A DNA stretch of 64,000 nucleotides from Phlegmacium glaucopus (GCA_015039465.1 MU130697.1:1-64000), one strand, 5' to 3'. Shown: positions 22,701-35,473, numbered from the stretch's first letter. Notes: generated by a model not told the origin, from the sequence alone. Numbers and translations: made by a program.

Positions 22701-25625
22701 TATTTTTCCCGCAAGTACTGAAGAAGGCCCTCTTGTTCAAGGTTCTCGTCAACCTTTGTGAGAACGCAAAAACTCGCACTGAGCTTTTCAATATCCTCCT
22801 CAGCATCCTTCAGGATGGCACCGGCGACCTTGCTGCTGTTGATAAAAGCTTTGCACAAATGTCGGTTCGCAATCGAGATTCGAAACCCCTAACTTCAAAG
22901 GCAATTGGCAAGCAAAAGGCCGCTGCAGATTATCTCACAGCCCTGGCTTTACCTTCGTCCCAGATTGAGACTGTCCCCGACTTGATAGCCCAGAGATGCC
23001 TTGAGGCCTTGACATATATTGTCAGCAACAACCAACTTTCTTCGATATTCTTTCTGACCGAGCACGACCTGCCTGTTGGTCTGCGTAGAGCAGCCATCAA
23101 GAAAGGGAAAGGAAAGGAAAAGCAGGTTTCACAAAGCCACTATCCCCTTGTTCTATTACTCAATCTCCTCGACCGCCAAAATCTCCTCCGCACTCCTGCT
23201 ATCTTGGAGTCCGTTGTTAACTTGCTAGCCACTATCACACGGCCGCTATCGACCTTGAAAGAGGACCACAAGATTATAGCAGCGTCCGGTTCGGCTTCAA
23301 TAGCTCAGCCGTCCGCCCCATCAGAGACACTGTTAGACTCTGTGCCGGTTACTACCGCTACAGATGCTGATCCTGAAACATTACCCTCGATGCAGGCACA
23401 ACACCCTGAACATTCAACTGAGCAAGGAACAGGTAAAGGTTTTATCAAATCAGCATACAGTTGATGACTCAATCCCCATAGGTGATTCATCATCGACACC
23501 AATTACATCGAGCGTTTCAGGACCGCATGGCGCAGACAAAGAATCTGGAGAAAATGTTGAAGAAAAGGCGCTGCTTCCTCATGCACCACAAGTTCCTCAC
23601 CCTGCACTTCGCCTCATTGTAAACATCTTAACAATCGGAGAGTGTTCGGGTCGAACCTTCCAACAAAGCTTAGCCTTGATACAGCACCTGTCATACATCC
23701 CTGACGCTCGTGACGTGATTGCCCATGAACTGAAATCCAAGGCTCAAGAGTTCGGACAAGCCCTTTACACCGACCTGGATGAATTGGCCAGCGTCTTGCA
23801 AGAATCGAGCAACAACATTCTAATAAATTCCGTTGCTAGTAAATTTTCCCCAGCTTCCTCAACACAGGCAAAACTTCTCAGGGTTCTGAAGACCATTGAC
23901 TACATGTACACTCCTAAATTATCCTCTACAGTCAACAACACGAGCAGCGACGATGTCGAGAAAGTTCAGGCTATCTATGAGTCGTTTAGGTTCACCCCTC
24001 TCTGGAGAAGGCTAGGAGATTGCCTTTCGGCTGTTGGCGAAAAATCGGAAACCGAACACATTGCAACAGTTTTGCTGCCCTTGATTGAGGCTCTCATGGT
24101 GGTTTGTAAATTTGTGGGTTCGAAAAGCCAAGCAACAGTTTCTCGTGCGCTGCGCTCTTCTGCATCACCTCGGTCACCAACTACGCCCAGAGAATCGATG
24201 GAAGATCTCTTCATCTCATTCACTGATGCACACAGGAAGGTTCTGAACCTTATGGTTCGCAATAATCCTTCCTTAATGAGCGGATCCTTCTCTCTCCTGG
24301 TGAACAATTCTCGTGTCCTTGATTTCGATAACAAGAGAAACTACTTCAATCAACAATTGCATCGAAAGCCCCACGCGCGTGAACATTATGGAACTCTCCA
24401 GCTCAACGTACGCAGAGCTCGCGTGTTCGAAGATAGCTTCCTATACCTTCAACGAAAAACTGGGGAACAAATCAAAAACGGCAAGCTTAGCATTCGATTC
24501 TATGACGAAGAGGGCGTTGATGCTGGCGGTTTGACGAGAGAATGGTTCCAGATATTGGCTCGACAGATGTTCAACCCGAACAACGCTCTTTTCCAACCTT
24601 GCGCCGCGGACAAGCAGACGTATCAACCGAACAAGAATTCTTGGGTCAATCCAGAACATCTGTCTTTCTTCAAATTTGTTGGTCGTGTGATTGGCAAAGC
24701 TATCCATGACGGGCGATTGCTTGATGCTTACTTCGCAAGAAGTTTATATCGTCAACTCCTTGGGAAGCCAGTCGATTATCGAGACGTTGAATGGGTCGAT
24801 CCAGAGTACTACAATTCACTATGTTGGATTCTTGAGAACGATCCTACTCTCCTTGACCTGAACTTCAGTGTGGAAGCAGACGAGGTAAGTTTCGAATTTG
24901 ATGTTACCACCAGCACAGCTACTAATATTGAGCTCAGTTCGGTGTCAACCGTATTGTACCCTTGAAGGAGGGCGGAGAGGTCATTTCCGTCACTCAAGAG
25001 AATAAACGGGAATTTGTACAGCTATCGGCTCAATATCGACTCTACTCCTCTATCAAGGACCAAATAGAGAGTCTCTCCAATGGATTTTATGAAATCATTC
25101 CAAAAGACTTGATCACTATAGTAAGGTGATGACGTATAACGCAGAGCTGATTCTAACTATCTTCTGATTGCAGTTCAATGAGCAAGAACTTGAATTGCTT
25201 ATTTCTGGAACTCCCGATATCGATGTAGACGAATGGCGATCAGCAACAGAATATAACGGGTATACGAGTTCAGATCCCAATATTGTCTGGTGGTGGCGCG
25301 CCCTTAAATCTTTCAATCGAGATGAGCGAGCGAAGGTGCTTGGTTTTGCGACGGGTACATCCAGGGTGCCTTTGAGCGGATTCCTTGATCTACAAGGTGT
25401 CCAAGGTGTCCAAAGGTTTTCTATACACCGAGCTTATGGAGAACCCGACCGCCTCCCTCAGGCCCATACATGTAATGTGTTCAATTCTCTTCACAATAAG
25501 GCTACTCTGATGCTGTCCTAGGTTTCAATCAGATTGATCTTCCTCAATATACTTCGTATGAGATGTTACGCCAACAACTGCTTATGGCGATTAATGAAGG
25601 TGGCGAAGGATTTGCGTTCAGCTAA
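13705..25625 (+). CDS. TOM1: Giant HECT ubiquitin ligase, Tom1/HUWE1 type
   Basis: Very large E3 ligase, roughly 3,500 residues after removing short introns. Order of parts: N-terminal Arm-like DUF908/DUF913 regions (from DLNSWIKVLNKFDDIMDEII through about 17 kb); a UBA domain near 18.1 kb (MGFPRSAAERALTRTHNN); long helical repeats; an acidic Asp/Glu tract at 20.4-20.9 kb; ubiquitin-binding UBM-like repeats near 22.2-22.5 kb (DPTFLEALPDDMREEVL, SSEFLAALPPEIRAEII, DPASFIASLDPSLRQAVL); and the C-terminal HECT domain (GLTREWFQILARQMFNPNN, FVGRVIGKAIHDGRLLDAYF). The catalytic Cys lies in LPQAHTCFNQIDLP, whose codon is split by the last intron. The protein ends GEGFAFS. Yeast Tom1 acts in quality control of excess ribosomal proteins and histones. 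The start at 13705 (MKIPPKTKKAIPP) agrees with the family. Confidence 0.92.
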
Positions 25626-25752
25626 AAAAGCAATGTGGCAATAGCATTATAATATTATCAGTACAATGTAATCAATACAGCCGCCCGGCTAATGAAGTAG
25701 CCGAACCCGACCTCCTATAAGTATACTGCTCGACGAACTCATACAGCACACC

Positions 25753-27224
25753 ATGAAGGCATTCGTCGTGAAAGAGCTTGACCACCCTTCTAAGATATCT
25801 CTCTCTACAGATATTCCGGAGCCCACAGCAGGGCTAGAACAAGTTCTGGTCGATGTATATTCTGCTGGTCTGAACTTTTTTGATGTATATTTCTTACGCC
25901 CCATCCCGGAATAGAGCTCAAACCTTATGCCTTTTTTTTGCTATAGATCCTCCAGGCGCAGGGAAAATATCAAACAAAACCCCCCTTGCCATTTGTTCTT
26001 GGGACAGAGTTCTCGGGCAGGATATCTCTCAACTCCCCCATCCCAGCGGGGTGTGACTTGAAGCGAGGGCAACGTGTCTTTGGGGCTCAACTCGGATCGT
26101 TCGCAGATAAAGTTGCAGTTAATTTAGAACAAGTAAAACCTTTACCCGATAACCTTTCATACGATCAAGGCGCAGGTCCGTTGTCCTAACCTAGCCACAG
26201 CAAGTCTTTGGCATTAACCATGGACCCTCTATAGGTTTATATGTTACTTGGCCAACTAGCTATGAGGGCCTCGTTGGAAGGGCAAAGCTGGAGCCAGGTT
26301 TGCAATATAAGTTACAAGTTACAGACGTGGATTTGATGGCCTACGGTCTCCTAAACAGGTGAATGGGTTTTGGTAACTGCGGCTGCAGGTGGCGTCGGTT
26401 TAGCTGCTGTACAAATTGCAAAAGGTTTGTCGTGAGCTACTACTGAACAACAAGAGAAGTTCACAGTTCTGCATAGCACTGGGCGCCAAAGTTATTGCCG
26501 CAGCAGGCTCACCCCAAAAAATGGAGGTTGCAAAACGACTGGGTGGTGCAGACTATGTTATTAATTATTCAAAGCCCGGTTGGCAGAAGCAGGTGCTGGC
26601 TTTGACCAACGAGAGAGGCGTTGATGTCATTTATGACCCTGTTGGTCTGATAAATGGTATTTGCAAACTCTAGTGATGCACTGCAAATCGCTGAATTGCA
26701 TGCACCGTGACTGACAGATTCTTTGAAATGTATTGCCTGGAAAGGCCGTGTCATCGTAGTTGGTTTCGCTGCTGGGAACATCGAAAAGGTAAACATTCAC
26801 TAACTGATTTGAACTTTTTTCGAAATTTACGCAACCTCAAGGTTCCGATGAATCTAGTTCTACTCAAGAACATTTCATTAATTGGATTGCACTGGGGTCG
26901 ATATTCATGCACGTATCATTTTCAAATTGACTAAAAGTATGTTCTCTGATGCTAAATGAAACTAACAGTGAAGGAACCCAGTCATATTCCGACCGTGTGG
27001 AAGGAATTACATTCGTAAGTTAATGTCCCTTTATTCTGTGTCTCATATCTTATTGGACTCTTAGGCTGTTTTCCTCTGGTCGGGTGACACCAGTGACATA
27101 TAGCAAGATCTATCCCCTCGAGAAATTGGTTGATGGTCTCGCTGCTCTAGAAAAGAGACAAACGTGGGGCAAGGCTGTGGTTAGGGTCAGAGAAGAGCAT
27201 GCCAATGAAAAAGCAAAATTATAA
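25753..27224 (+). CDS. Quinone-oxidoreductase-like medium-chain reductase
   Basis: NADPH-dependent, zinc-free member of the medium-chain dehydrogenase/reductase superfamily, about 345 residues. The N-terminal GroES-like domain reads MKAFVVKELDHPSKI, PFVLGTEFSGRI and GQRVFGAQLGSFADKV. The Rossmann fold is marked by VLVTAAAGGVGLAAVQIAKALGAKVIA (split by introns at 26.4 kb) and GADYVINY; VDVIYDPVG and GRVIVVGFAAG follow. The zinc-binding Cys and His residues of true alcohol dehydrogenases are absent. Seven or so short introns are needed. The substrate cannot be told from sequence; relatives reduce quinones or enones. Confidence 0.88.
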
Positions 27225-27387
27225 ACCCATTTAGCCAGCCCTGGTGTTGCGTTTATGTATATATATATATATGTTACAAATTTATCATTTTTTAGGGTAA
27301 TCAGTTGAGCATATATTTATTTACATATCCATATCCTAAAAATCAGAAGATCCAAACGAGTCCTTTTTGAATCCTTGTCCATATTGA

Positions 27388-30234
27388 CTAGAGATTACCT
27401 AACCGCTCGCGTCCAGTATTACCGGGTCCAGCACGACGGCGTATCTCCCACTGTTTCCTGGCAATTTTACGTAGTTCACCTTTCTTAATTTTGCCTGAAG
27501 GGGTACGTTCTAACACACAATGTGATAAGGATGCAGAAGATATAGATCGGCCTTTACATACCGAATGTTGCATCCTGAATCAGAATCATGACGGGAACGG
27601 CAAACCTAGGAAGCCTGTGAGATAACTCATTGTCAGCGGTATCTAGACAAGTGAGCAAAGAGCCTATTAATCACCGGTTTCGTGCTTGTGATAACAGTAT
27701 GGCTTCTGTTACTTGGTCCCTGTAGTCTGGTCTGACGAAAACAAGGGCAACCACTAATTCTCCCAGACGTTCATCCGGAACCCCTACCGCGGCTGCTTCC
27801 AAAATCCGAGGATCAGCATATAGGGCGTTTTCAACTGTTACGGAATCCTGAAAGGAATTCCTGTCAGGTTGATAACAATAGATGTAAGAGATGTTAACCC
27901 ACAATATTCTCGCCACCTCGAATGATGATATCTTTGACTATTTCAACCATTATTAATGATGAACCATCAGTCGTTTATGCTGCAAACTCACGTCTATCCT
28001 TGATATGCAGAAAACCCTCTTCATCTAGATATCCAAGGTCTCCTGTTCGGAGCCAGCCGTCTTTTGTGATAACGGCATCGGTAGCTTCTAAAAGGGAGGA
28101 ACATTTATGGTCAAGTGAAAACATTACGCTAAAAATATGTTGTTTACCTGGATCGCGCCAATAACATTTCATAACGTTAGGGCCTCGCCTGCCAAGCACA
28201 GGAATGTGAAATTAACCAGAAAACAAAAGAGTGGATGCTCACAACCAGACCTCTCCCACAGCGCCTGGTGGAAGACATGTGTTCTCATGTACTATTTGAA
28301 TATCATTGACAGGACAAGCAAGACCACTGATGGAAATCACGATCAATGGAGTGCGACGTGACATTGAAAAAGTTCAAGAACTAACGTGCTGGTGGGTCGG
28401 GCGATATAATCTTCCCCCGCGATCTTCGGTGATGTAAAGCAGTCAGGCTCGATTGATAGACACTTAGTTTTAGACGCACCGAAACCGCGATTGAATTAGT
28501 CTCTGTTAAACCATATGCTTGTATCCTGCCTTCAGATGTTAGTGACTGATAGCACGAACGTGTCTAAAGTTATTCCTACATAGTTGCGGTTGGAAATGCC
28601 GTTCTTGCTCTGGCAACGAGAGAATCAGGAGCCGGAGCACCTCCAAATAAAAGGCCTTCGAGTGGATGTCCGATCAGGGTACTCAAGGTCAGATCAGTAA
28701 CCATGGCTGGGACGCTGCGCAGCCATGGTTAAACGTGTGCTAGGATTATTGAGAGCCAAATTTACTTACCCACCAGCGACGCCCACATTTTCTCGTTTGA
28801 TCAACCTTTTCAAATTTGTCGTCAGTTTCGAAATCAGACGCGAAGACTTCCATGTCTCACTTGACCGCTACACAAGGAAAAAAAGCGTCTCATTGCTTGC
28901 CTATCTCTATGGGACGCAAGTCGTACCTTCTTCAACGTCCCACTTCTTTGTTATAACGAGCTTCATCCCAGTCATAGTGGCCATCATCTTGATGGTAGGT
29001 TAACAGCATAAATGGCCGAACTCTTGTTTCAGAAGGTAAGCGCCCACCGAGAAACTAGTTGATCCTGTAACATGGAATAGGGGTACAGCAACAAGTGTAG
29101 CTTTTTGTGGACCGCTACTTTGCACTGCGGGGAAGTCATCGCCCCTACGGAGCGCCGCCCTGAAACCTCCAACAAGGACCTGCGTTGCAAGAATCAGGTT
29201 ATAAACGAAGAGGAATAATGCAGGCAGTACATTCAAAACGTTGGTTAAAAATTGGCGTTGCGTACTCAGAACACCCTTGGGCAGTCCTGTTGTCCCTGCA
29301 AAGTATTTAATTGGATATATATATTGGGAACGGTGTCGACAAACCTGAAGTGAAGATAATAGTCGCATTATCCTCTGGTCTTATTGTGGGAACAGAGTTT
29401 ATAGCTTCATTTCCATCGGAATGATATTGCTGAAGGCTTTGTTCGAAGGAATGTATACCTTGCCAGAAATGATTGGGTTTCTGGTCGTCTAAGACGATGA
29501 ACGCCTCAATATCTGTTTCTCGCCGTAATTTGTCCACGGCTGGTTGCAAAAGTTCAGCCCGATCCGTGTCAAGGATGACAATTTTGCACTGCGTATGGAC
29601 AAAGCAGTGACTTAGCGGCTCAAAAGGTAGCCAACTAGGAAAGTGGGTTAGGACTAAAATCCCCCCCAAGTGAATAGTACGATGTCATACGCATTCGCCA
29701 GAACGGAAACGGCTCCGATAAGGTCTAGAAAAATAAGATGTTATTATAAAAATTATATGTTGGGCAATAGTAAACCTACGGCATGCCCAAAAAACAACGA
29801 GATAGTCTGGACAGTTCCGCGAACAGATCGCTACTCTATCCCCTGAAAAGAAGAGTGAGTATTATGTGACAGTTTCGAACGCAAAGGAAGTGGGATCACC
29901 ATTCTTGATACCATAAACGCTTCGGAACAATCCCGCCACTTTAATGGCACGGATGTGTACCTGAAGGTATGTTAAACGACGATCTTCATAGACAATGTAA
30001 GTGTCTGTAGAATATTGGGCTACGGCAGAAAGCCAGAATTCTCTCAAAGAGGGCCAGAGATTTTTGTATACCCGATAAAGTCTTCCATCGATTAGACTTG
30101 TTTGTAGTTCATGAATATTACCAGGGGCGGTAAGTAAAGCGTCGGCTGGTGAAAGGTTAATATATATAATGGTAAACTTAATGGTGAAATATGAGCGGAC
30201 TTTGTGCCAAGGTTCTGTGAGGTGTCCAGGACAT
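27388..30234 (-). CDS. AMP-forming acyl-CoA synthetase
   Basis: ANL-superfamily enzyme that activates a carboxylic acid as an acyl-AMP and transfers it to CoA. Visible motifs: ATIIFTSG joined by an intron to [12 protein letters not shown] (the P-loop-like A3 motif), [43 protein letters not shown] (A7/A8 hinge) and [14 protein letters not shown] with the catalytic Lys of the C-terminal lobe. Ten or more short introns are present. I prefer the start at 30234 ([11 protein letters not shown]), joined by a 55-nt intron with a weak GTCCGC donor to [10 protein letters not shown]; reading straight through from 30356 gives an unusual leader and is less likely. No peroxisomal SKL-type end is seen. The acid substrate is unknown. 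Confidence 0.85.
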
Positions 30235-30360
30235 GGGGGGAGGTTGCCAAGATTTGGCGAATGGATTGGATGAAGGAGAAGCTTTTTATTCATAAAAAGG
30301 TCAGGGATAGGAAGAAAATATACCACTATCCATGGAATCCGCGGTATATCGGTCAATAAT

Positions 30361-30417
30361 AGATATATAATATATTATATATATATACACATACATACAT
30401 ACACACACACACACACC
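30361..30417. repeat. TA/CA microsatellite in the RPB3 leader
   Basis: An AT-rich run of TA units grades into CATA units and then about nine CA units, ending 12 bp before the RPB3 start codon. It lies in the leader or core promoter between RPB3 and the divergent acyl-CoA synthetase gene. Confidence 0.9.
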
Positions 30418-30429
30418 GCTCTCATACCC

Positions 30430-32019
30430 ATGGACGACCTCGAGCCCACAGTCCGCATTCGAGAACTCAAAAAAGACAGAGTAAACTTTGTTCTAGGAAA
30501 TGTTGACCTTGCGTAAGACCATTCATCTAACTTTATGCACTCCCATTCATCAACAAAAAAAGATTTGCTAATTCCTTGAGACGAGTCGTGATGGCAGACA
30601 TACCCTCTGTTGGTTAGTCTTGTCGCTATTTCTGTTCAAAAATTTCTAATCAACCTTCTAAGCCATCGATATGGTCGAAATTGAGATAAACACATCAGTT
30701 CTTCCAGATGAGTTCATTGCTCACAGATTGGGCATGGTACCCCTCATCAGCGCAAATTGTGATGAAGCAATCCGTTACACAAGAGTATGTTTCACTTCTT
30801 CTTTCAAGTACTACCACACTCCCTCACGGTCATCGAGGATTGTACATGTCTAGCAGGATGTCCCCTCTGTTCTATTTTATTGGTCTTGCATGTTGCTTGT
30901 AATGACGACACTACCATGGACATCACAAGCGACCATCTTGAAGTCAACCCATTCCCAGAAGATGAAAACACCACATCAGAGTCAGGGGAAGAACTCTCAA
31001 AAAGAGGCGAATACTTTGGTCATCCCGTCGGAAAACGTGCGTCATTACATATATACTCTTCGTCCCTTGATTGTTTCTCTTCAAAGACGAGCAAGGTGTC
31101 GCGCCTGTTTTGATTTGTAAAATTCGTAAGGGTCAGGAGCTCAAAATCCGTTGCATTGCAAAAAAGGTTAGACTCTTGTCATCCCCCTTCATCACCTAGA
31201 TTCTCATCATCCCACAGGGTATCGCAAAAGAGCATGCAAAATGGTCCCCTTGTTCCGCCGTCTCCTTCGAATACGATCCTCACAATAAACTTCGCCATAC
31301 CACGTATTGGTACGAAACCGATATCAGGGCTGAATGGCCCCTCAGTGATAATGCTCAAGAGGAAGAACCTTTACGCGACGATGAACCATTCGATTTTAAT
31401 GCCAAACCCAATAAATTTTATTTCGAAGTTGAGACTGATGGTAGTCTAGGACCCCAGGAAGTAGTTATGAAGGTGAGTGTGTGTGTGAGAGAGAGAGAGA
31501 GAACCCCTTCAATGTGAAAAAGTCGTTAAATTGGCTTCGCTACAGGGTTTGGCTGAATTGCAAACCAAACTTGCAAACCTCATTTTGGGTTTAAAGACCC
31601 AGCCGGAGCTTGACCAGCTAGCCCATGACTCTACACGTGCACATGGTCCTCTACCCGACGCGTGGAGACATCCTGGAGGGGATGGTGGGGCTTGGAACAG
31701 TGCTGGAGGCGGCGGCGGCGGCAGTGGTAGTGCTGGGTGGGGCAACACAAGTCCCAGTCGTGCTGGTGGTAATGCCGGCTGGGGGGGCAATGCGAGTCCC
31801 AGTCGTGCTGGTAGTAATGTTGGCTGGGAGGGCAATGCAAGTCCCAGTCGCGCTGGTAGTAATGCTACCTGGGGGGGCACCTCCTCCGCGAGTGGGACTC
31901 GCATTGGTTCTGCTGCGTGGGTAGTTTCCCCAAATGCCAATGGTGCAGATGCCGCCACATGGGGGGGCGCGGGATGGCAATCTCCAAATCCGAAAACTAA
32001 TACTGGGTGGAATATTTAA
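30430..32019 (+). CDS. RPB3: RNA polymerase II subunit RPB3 with a Gly-Trp-rich tail
   Basis: Third-largest RNA polymerase II subunit; with Rpb11 it forms the alpha-like dimer that nucleates assembly. Core motifs: [51 protein letters not shown], and the zinc loop [10 protein letters not shown] (C-x-C-x3-C-x2-C), followed by [37 protein letters not shown] and [13 protein letters not shown]. About six short introns occur. The last exon begins with the normal C-terminal helix ([17 protein letters not shown]) and then runs into an extra tail of about 115 residues rich in Gly, Ser, Asn and Trp, including three tandem units. Yeast Rpb3 lacks such a tail. The frame is uninterrupted to the stop at 32017-32019, so the tail is part of the protein. 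Confidence 0.93.
31473..31502. repeat. GT/GA microsatellite in the last RPB3 intron
   Basis: A GTGTGTGTG run followed by about seven GA units begins at the splice donor of the last RPB3 intron. Confidence 0.85.
31738..31869 (+). repeat. Three tandem WG-containing units in the RPB3 tail
   Basis: Units at 31738-31779 (42 bp), 31780-31824 (45 bp) and 31825-31869 (45 bp) encode copies of a 14-15 residue motif, for example [15 protein letters not shown]. They are nearly identical at the DNA level and in frame with RPB3. Confidence 0.9.
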
Positions 32020-32200
32020 CTCTTCTAGTTATTCCTCGGTAGAAAGATATTTGACGGAACGAGATAAGGAAACTGACATACATCTACATACATTGTATAA
32101 TTGAGATAATTCCTAGTAGATTAGAAGTATGTAAAGGCACCTGGCCGAAAGCTTCCAGTTGGCAGCCTGCTATCTAAACTCATGGTCCCAGTACTGGACT

Positions 32201-35200
32201 TCATCGAGCCGAAGAACTGCCAACATTAACGTTGAGGTGCGACAGATTGCGCTGGGGCTCTGGCACCTTTGACTAATGAAAGGAGTTTATCAGGATCGAA
32301 GGAGCTGAGGAGATCATAAACTACGCTACCTCATTAGGATCTGCAAAGATATCGTCTGTACTATCGACTACAGCCATAGAAATGGTGAAGATGTGGTCTG
32401 CAAATATCTAAAAGGTAACACGTACGGATTGCTGCATTCTCATCGCCTAGCTGCCACCGACTTGTTCGGGAGTGCTGAAGACCCAGATTCGTCTCTGTTT
32501 TGTGAATATGTTCATCCTCCGCTTGAATAATGGCCCAGGGTACTTTGGTATAACGGGATACTCCCGGCGGTGCATGAGGATCACCATCCGGCCCATAAAT
32601 CTTAGCCTCTGCTAAAGCCGTCTTGAGCGCACACATCCATTTATTTCGCCGTTTCGCTATCAAAGTTAGATTAGCGCGCCATTGAAAAACGCAATTGAAG
32701 AATATCCACCTTTTATCGCAGCTTGCTGTCCATTGCCCTTGTACTTGATATCTGCTGAGAGGGTCATTTTAGATTGCTCGGGAAAATCTGTTGTTGGAAG
32801 ATAGGCGAAGAAATTATATTCAGCGAAATGTACGAGTGCAAAGAGAACCGGACCTTTGACAGTCACGTCAAAAACAGGCTGGTAATCTCGTTTTTCTGCT
32901 GTGACAAACTCGAGCATCTTTTCGCGTAGGCGCTCGAGGTCCTCAAATGTTGTCGAGTAGGCGACATCAAATACAAAGCTTTCAGACATCTAGTATGTCA
33001 CTAGTTAATCAATCAGTAAATGAACAACAGTAAGATACTTACTTCAGGACTACGACGGATATTTTGTATGAACTAAAGAAAAAAGAGGGTCAATAATAAA
33101 TGTGGAATATATTGGAAACTCACCAAGGTGTTCAACTGGTTGTTGGGAGCCTGGACAATACCCGAAGTGGAATCTAGGAAAATGGTGGAAAGTAAACGTA
33201 TCTCCTTGACCGTGTATGTCTCTTTGTTAAGAATGACTCGATCACCGACGTCGAAAGGGTGTTTAATGAACAAGAAGATAATACTGGTTAGCACTTCTTG
33301 TAGGCTTCCACCAATCAGCCAGCTTAAACCTGAGGATTCAAGAGGCTCAATAATAGCAGCTATTACAAAGGACATTGAATGAACCTAGAATCAAGGTGCC
33401 AGCTCCGGTCACGAGTGCAAGGAGTTGAGCTTCCTGAAGAAAAAAAAAAGAGATGAACGCGCCAGACAGAAAATTAAGAAGGAATGAGTACCAAGGCTAC
33501 AGCGATGATCAGCATTGCGACAATGACATAAAGAGTCATCAAAATATTATCAAGCCTGCCGACTGCACTGTCAAGGTCCTGCATTGAATGCTCAATCGAC
33601 AATTGCTCGCGATGAAATTCCCTAACAAAAGGCAAAAACATATAAGGTAGGTCTAGGCAATAATTTGGAAAGACCTTTACAAACAAGCAATCTCCATTTC
33701 TTCACTCGAAACATCCCCGTTTGAATCTTTGTCAAAAAGTGCGAAAACATGAGCCGCTTCTTCTTTTGTAGAGAAAAATGGCTCAAAATCCTCCACGAAA
33801 AGATAATGTGACTTGTTTTTGACAAATGAGTAGAAGAGACGTCGCGCGAGCTGTATACCAAAGTAAGTCTAATTATTAACACTGAAGCTTAAGTACGGGC
33901 AATCGTACCGAACGAGATTTGTTGACAGACTCAAGTGCAGTTTGAATGATAGCCCTCGGTGAATTGGGTTGCAAGACAGAGCTAAATGATAGCCCCCATC
34001 ATGCCTCAGAGATCAGTGAACTCAAAAAGGAAACTACTCGCCTTCCAGCAATCTCAGACGCCACATTACCAAAAGCAGTAGCGGTTGTTGTTGTTGCAAA
34101 ACGGACGCCATGTCGAAGCGTCCGAAAGAGACGTTTAGGATTCACTTTTGTGTTATCAACTCGTAAGGTATCTGTTAGTCCTGGAATGTTGATTGAATGT
34201 TTATACAATGTCACAAGCGCATGCACTGCAAATTTTTGGTCCCCAATACGCTCTAAATAAAAGATGTGAATAACGCCGACTGACAACACTTGTGCCTAGA
34301 AGAACTTATAGTACCTGCGTATGACCGTTCATGGAATTTCCCAGCAATCCACTGAATGGAAAACTTTTCAAACAATAGGGCCGCAGAGCATAGAACGAAT
34401 GCGAATAGCAATCTACCAATAAGAGTGATAGCTTGCATGCTTTTGCTTCCTGCCGGTGCATTGACCTGGTGAATGATGATTGGGTTGAATGATACCCAAA
34501 TCACAATGGTCCATGTTAATAAAGCAATGTATCTGTTTTCTTGATGACTATTGGAACCTTGTGAAAAAAGATGAAACTAACCGATATAAAGCTTGCATCC
34601 ATTCCATGTATCGCCTCACGCTGAGTGCAACGACTCCGAGGGTAGATCTTATGATTCTCGGTAGAATTAAACTATTTGTGTGGAGGAGGAATAAGGTGAT
34701 TAAGATATGACGTATAACGAATAATATTACTGACGCGGTTCCAAGCGCGGCCCACCAGCCTTTTCAAGGTGTTTAGCACGGATATTTGACAGAGAAAAAT
34801 GTGAAATTTACCACCCCATACAACGGTCAACCAAATACTCCAAAAGAGTAGTCTTACACCCCATATCTAGTGTTGATGAGAATATACTCGTAGACAAGGA
34901 TCCGTTTGAAAGGTGCTCACGTTTGCATGAGGAAACGTCGTGAACGAAAGTATACCAGGGATCCAAATTGCTAACAAGACAGGGACAATAAACAAAATCC
35001 AACGCGTAACAATGGACGCATTAAGCAAGTAGCTATACACCTTGCCCAACTACATCAAAAGCGATGAGGTCTCCCTACCTATCAAGAAAACGTTCCCTTA
35101 CCTTGGTTCCACCATTAGCAGAGAGGAGGTGAGCTCGACTATCAACGTGCCCTGTAGTATCCTTCTCATAAACTTCATGATCCGAGTTCGTCCTTGACCA

Positions 35201-35473
35201 AGCTTGTTTCTTGATGGACTCGGGTGATTCTTGAGCACGAGCTTGTTCTGGATCATAATACGTGTGGACGCCATGTGCATGGGATGTTATCGGCGGTGCA
35301 ATAGATGCATTTCCAAGTTCTGAATGCCGCGGTGGATAAACCATCGGGTTATCTACGGGTAATTGTGTGTAGTTCAACCTGGGGGCATCGTAAGCCGGGC
35401 GTCCGCTATTATTCAGGCGTCCAAGATATTTATCTTCCGAATCGTCAGAAGGTGGGGTCTGCGCGGAGGACAT
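32201..35473 (-). CDS. EF-hand mechanosensitive channel, MscS family (Msy1/Msy2 type)
   Basis: Large multi-pass membrane channel, probably in the endoplasmic reticulum as for fission-yeast Msy1/Msy2. A cytosolic, Ser/Pro-rich N terminus ([18 protein letters not shown]) is followed by hydrophobic segments over 35.0-34.2 kb. A canonical EF-hand loop, [12 protein letters not shown], lies at about 33.7 kb, which suggests calcium control. The MscS pore and beta-domain follow: [35 protein letters not shown] and [18 protein letters not shown] mixed domain ends with [12 protein letters not shown]. Introns of 50-60 nt are numerous. The last exons are assigned less firmly; the stop at 32201 follows [13 protein letters not shown]. 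It is convergent with RPB3, 181 bp away. Confidence 0.87.

Noticed and set aside
27256..27275. Short TA repeat after the oxidoreductase gene
   Set aside because: An ordinary AT-rich 3' region with no sign of a mobile element or function.
28137..29003. Plus-strand frames between 28.1 and 29.0 kb
   Set aside because: They run opposite exons and introns of the acyl-CoA synthetase and show no domain of their own.
30235..30356. Upstream Met (30356) as start of the acyl-CoA synthetase
   Set aside because: The read-through leader is unlike the family; a 55-nt intron from a Met at 30234 gives a more usual N terminus, though this is not certain.
31509..31958. Ala/Pro/Leu-rich minus-strand frame opposite the RPB3 tail
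   Set aside because: It arises from the complement of the Gly/Trp repeats; the plus frame continues the known RPB3 protein.
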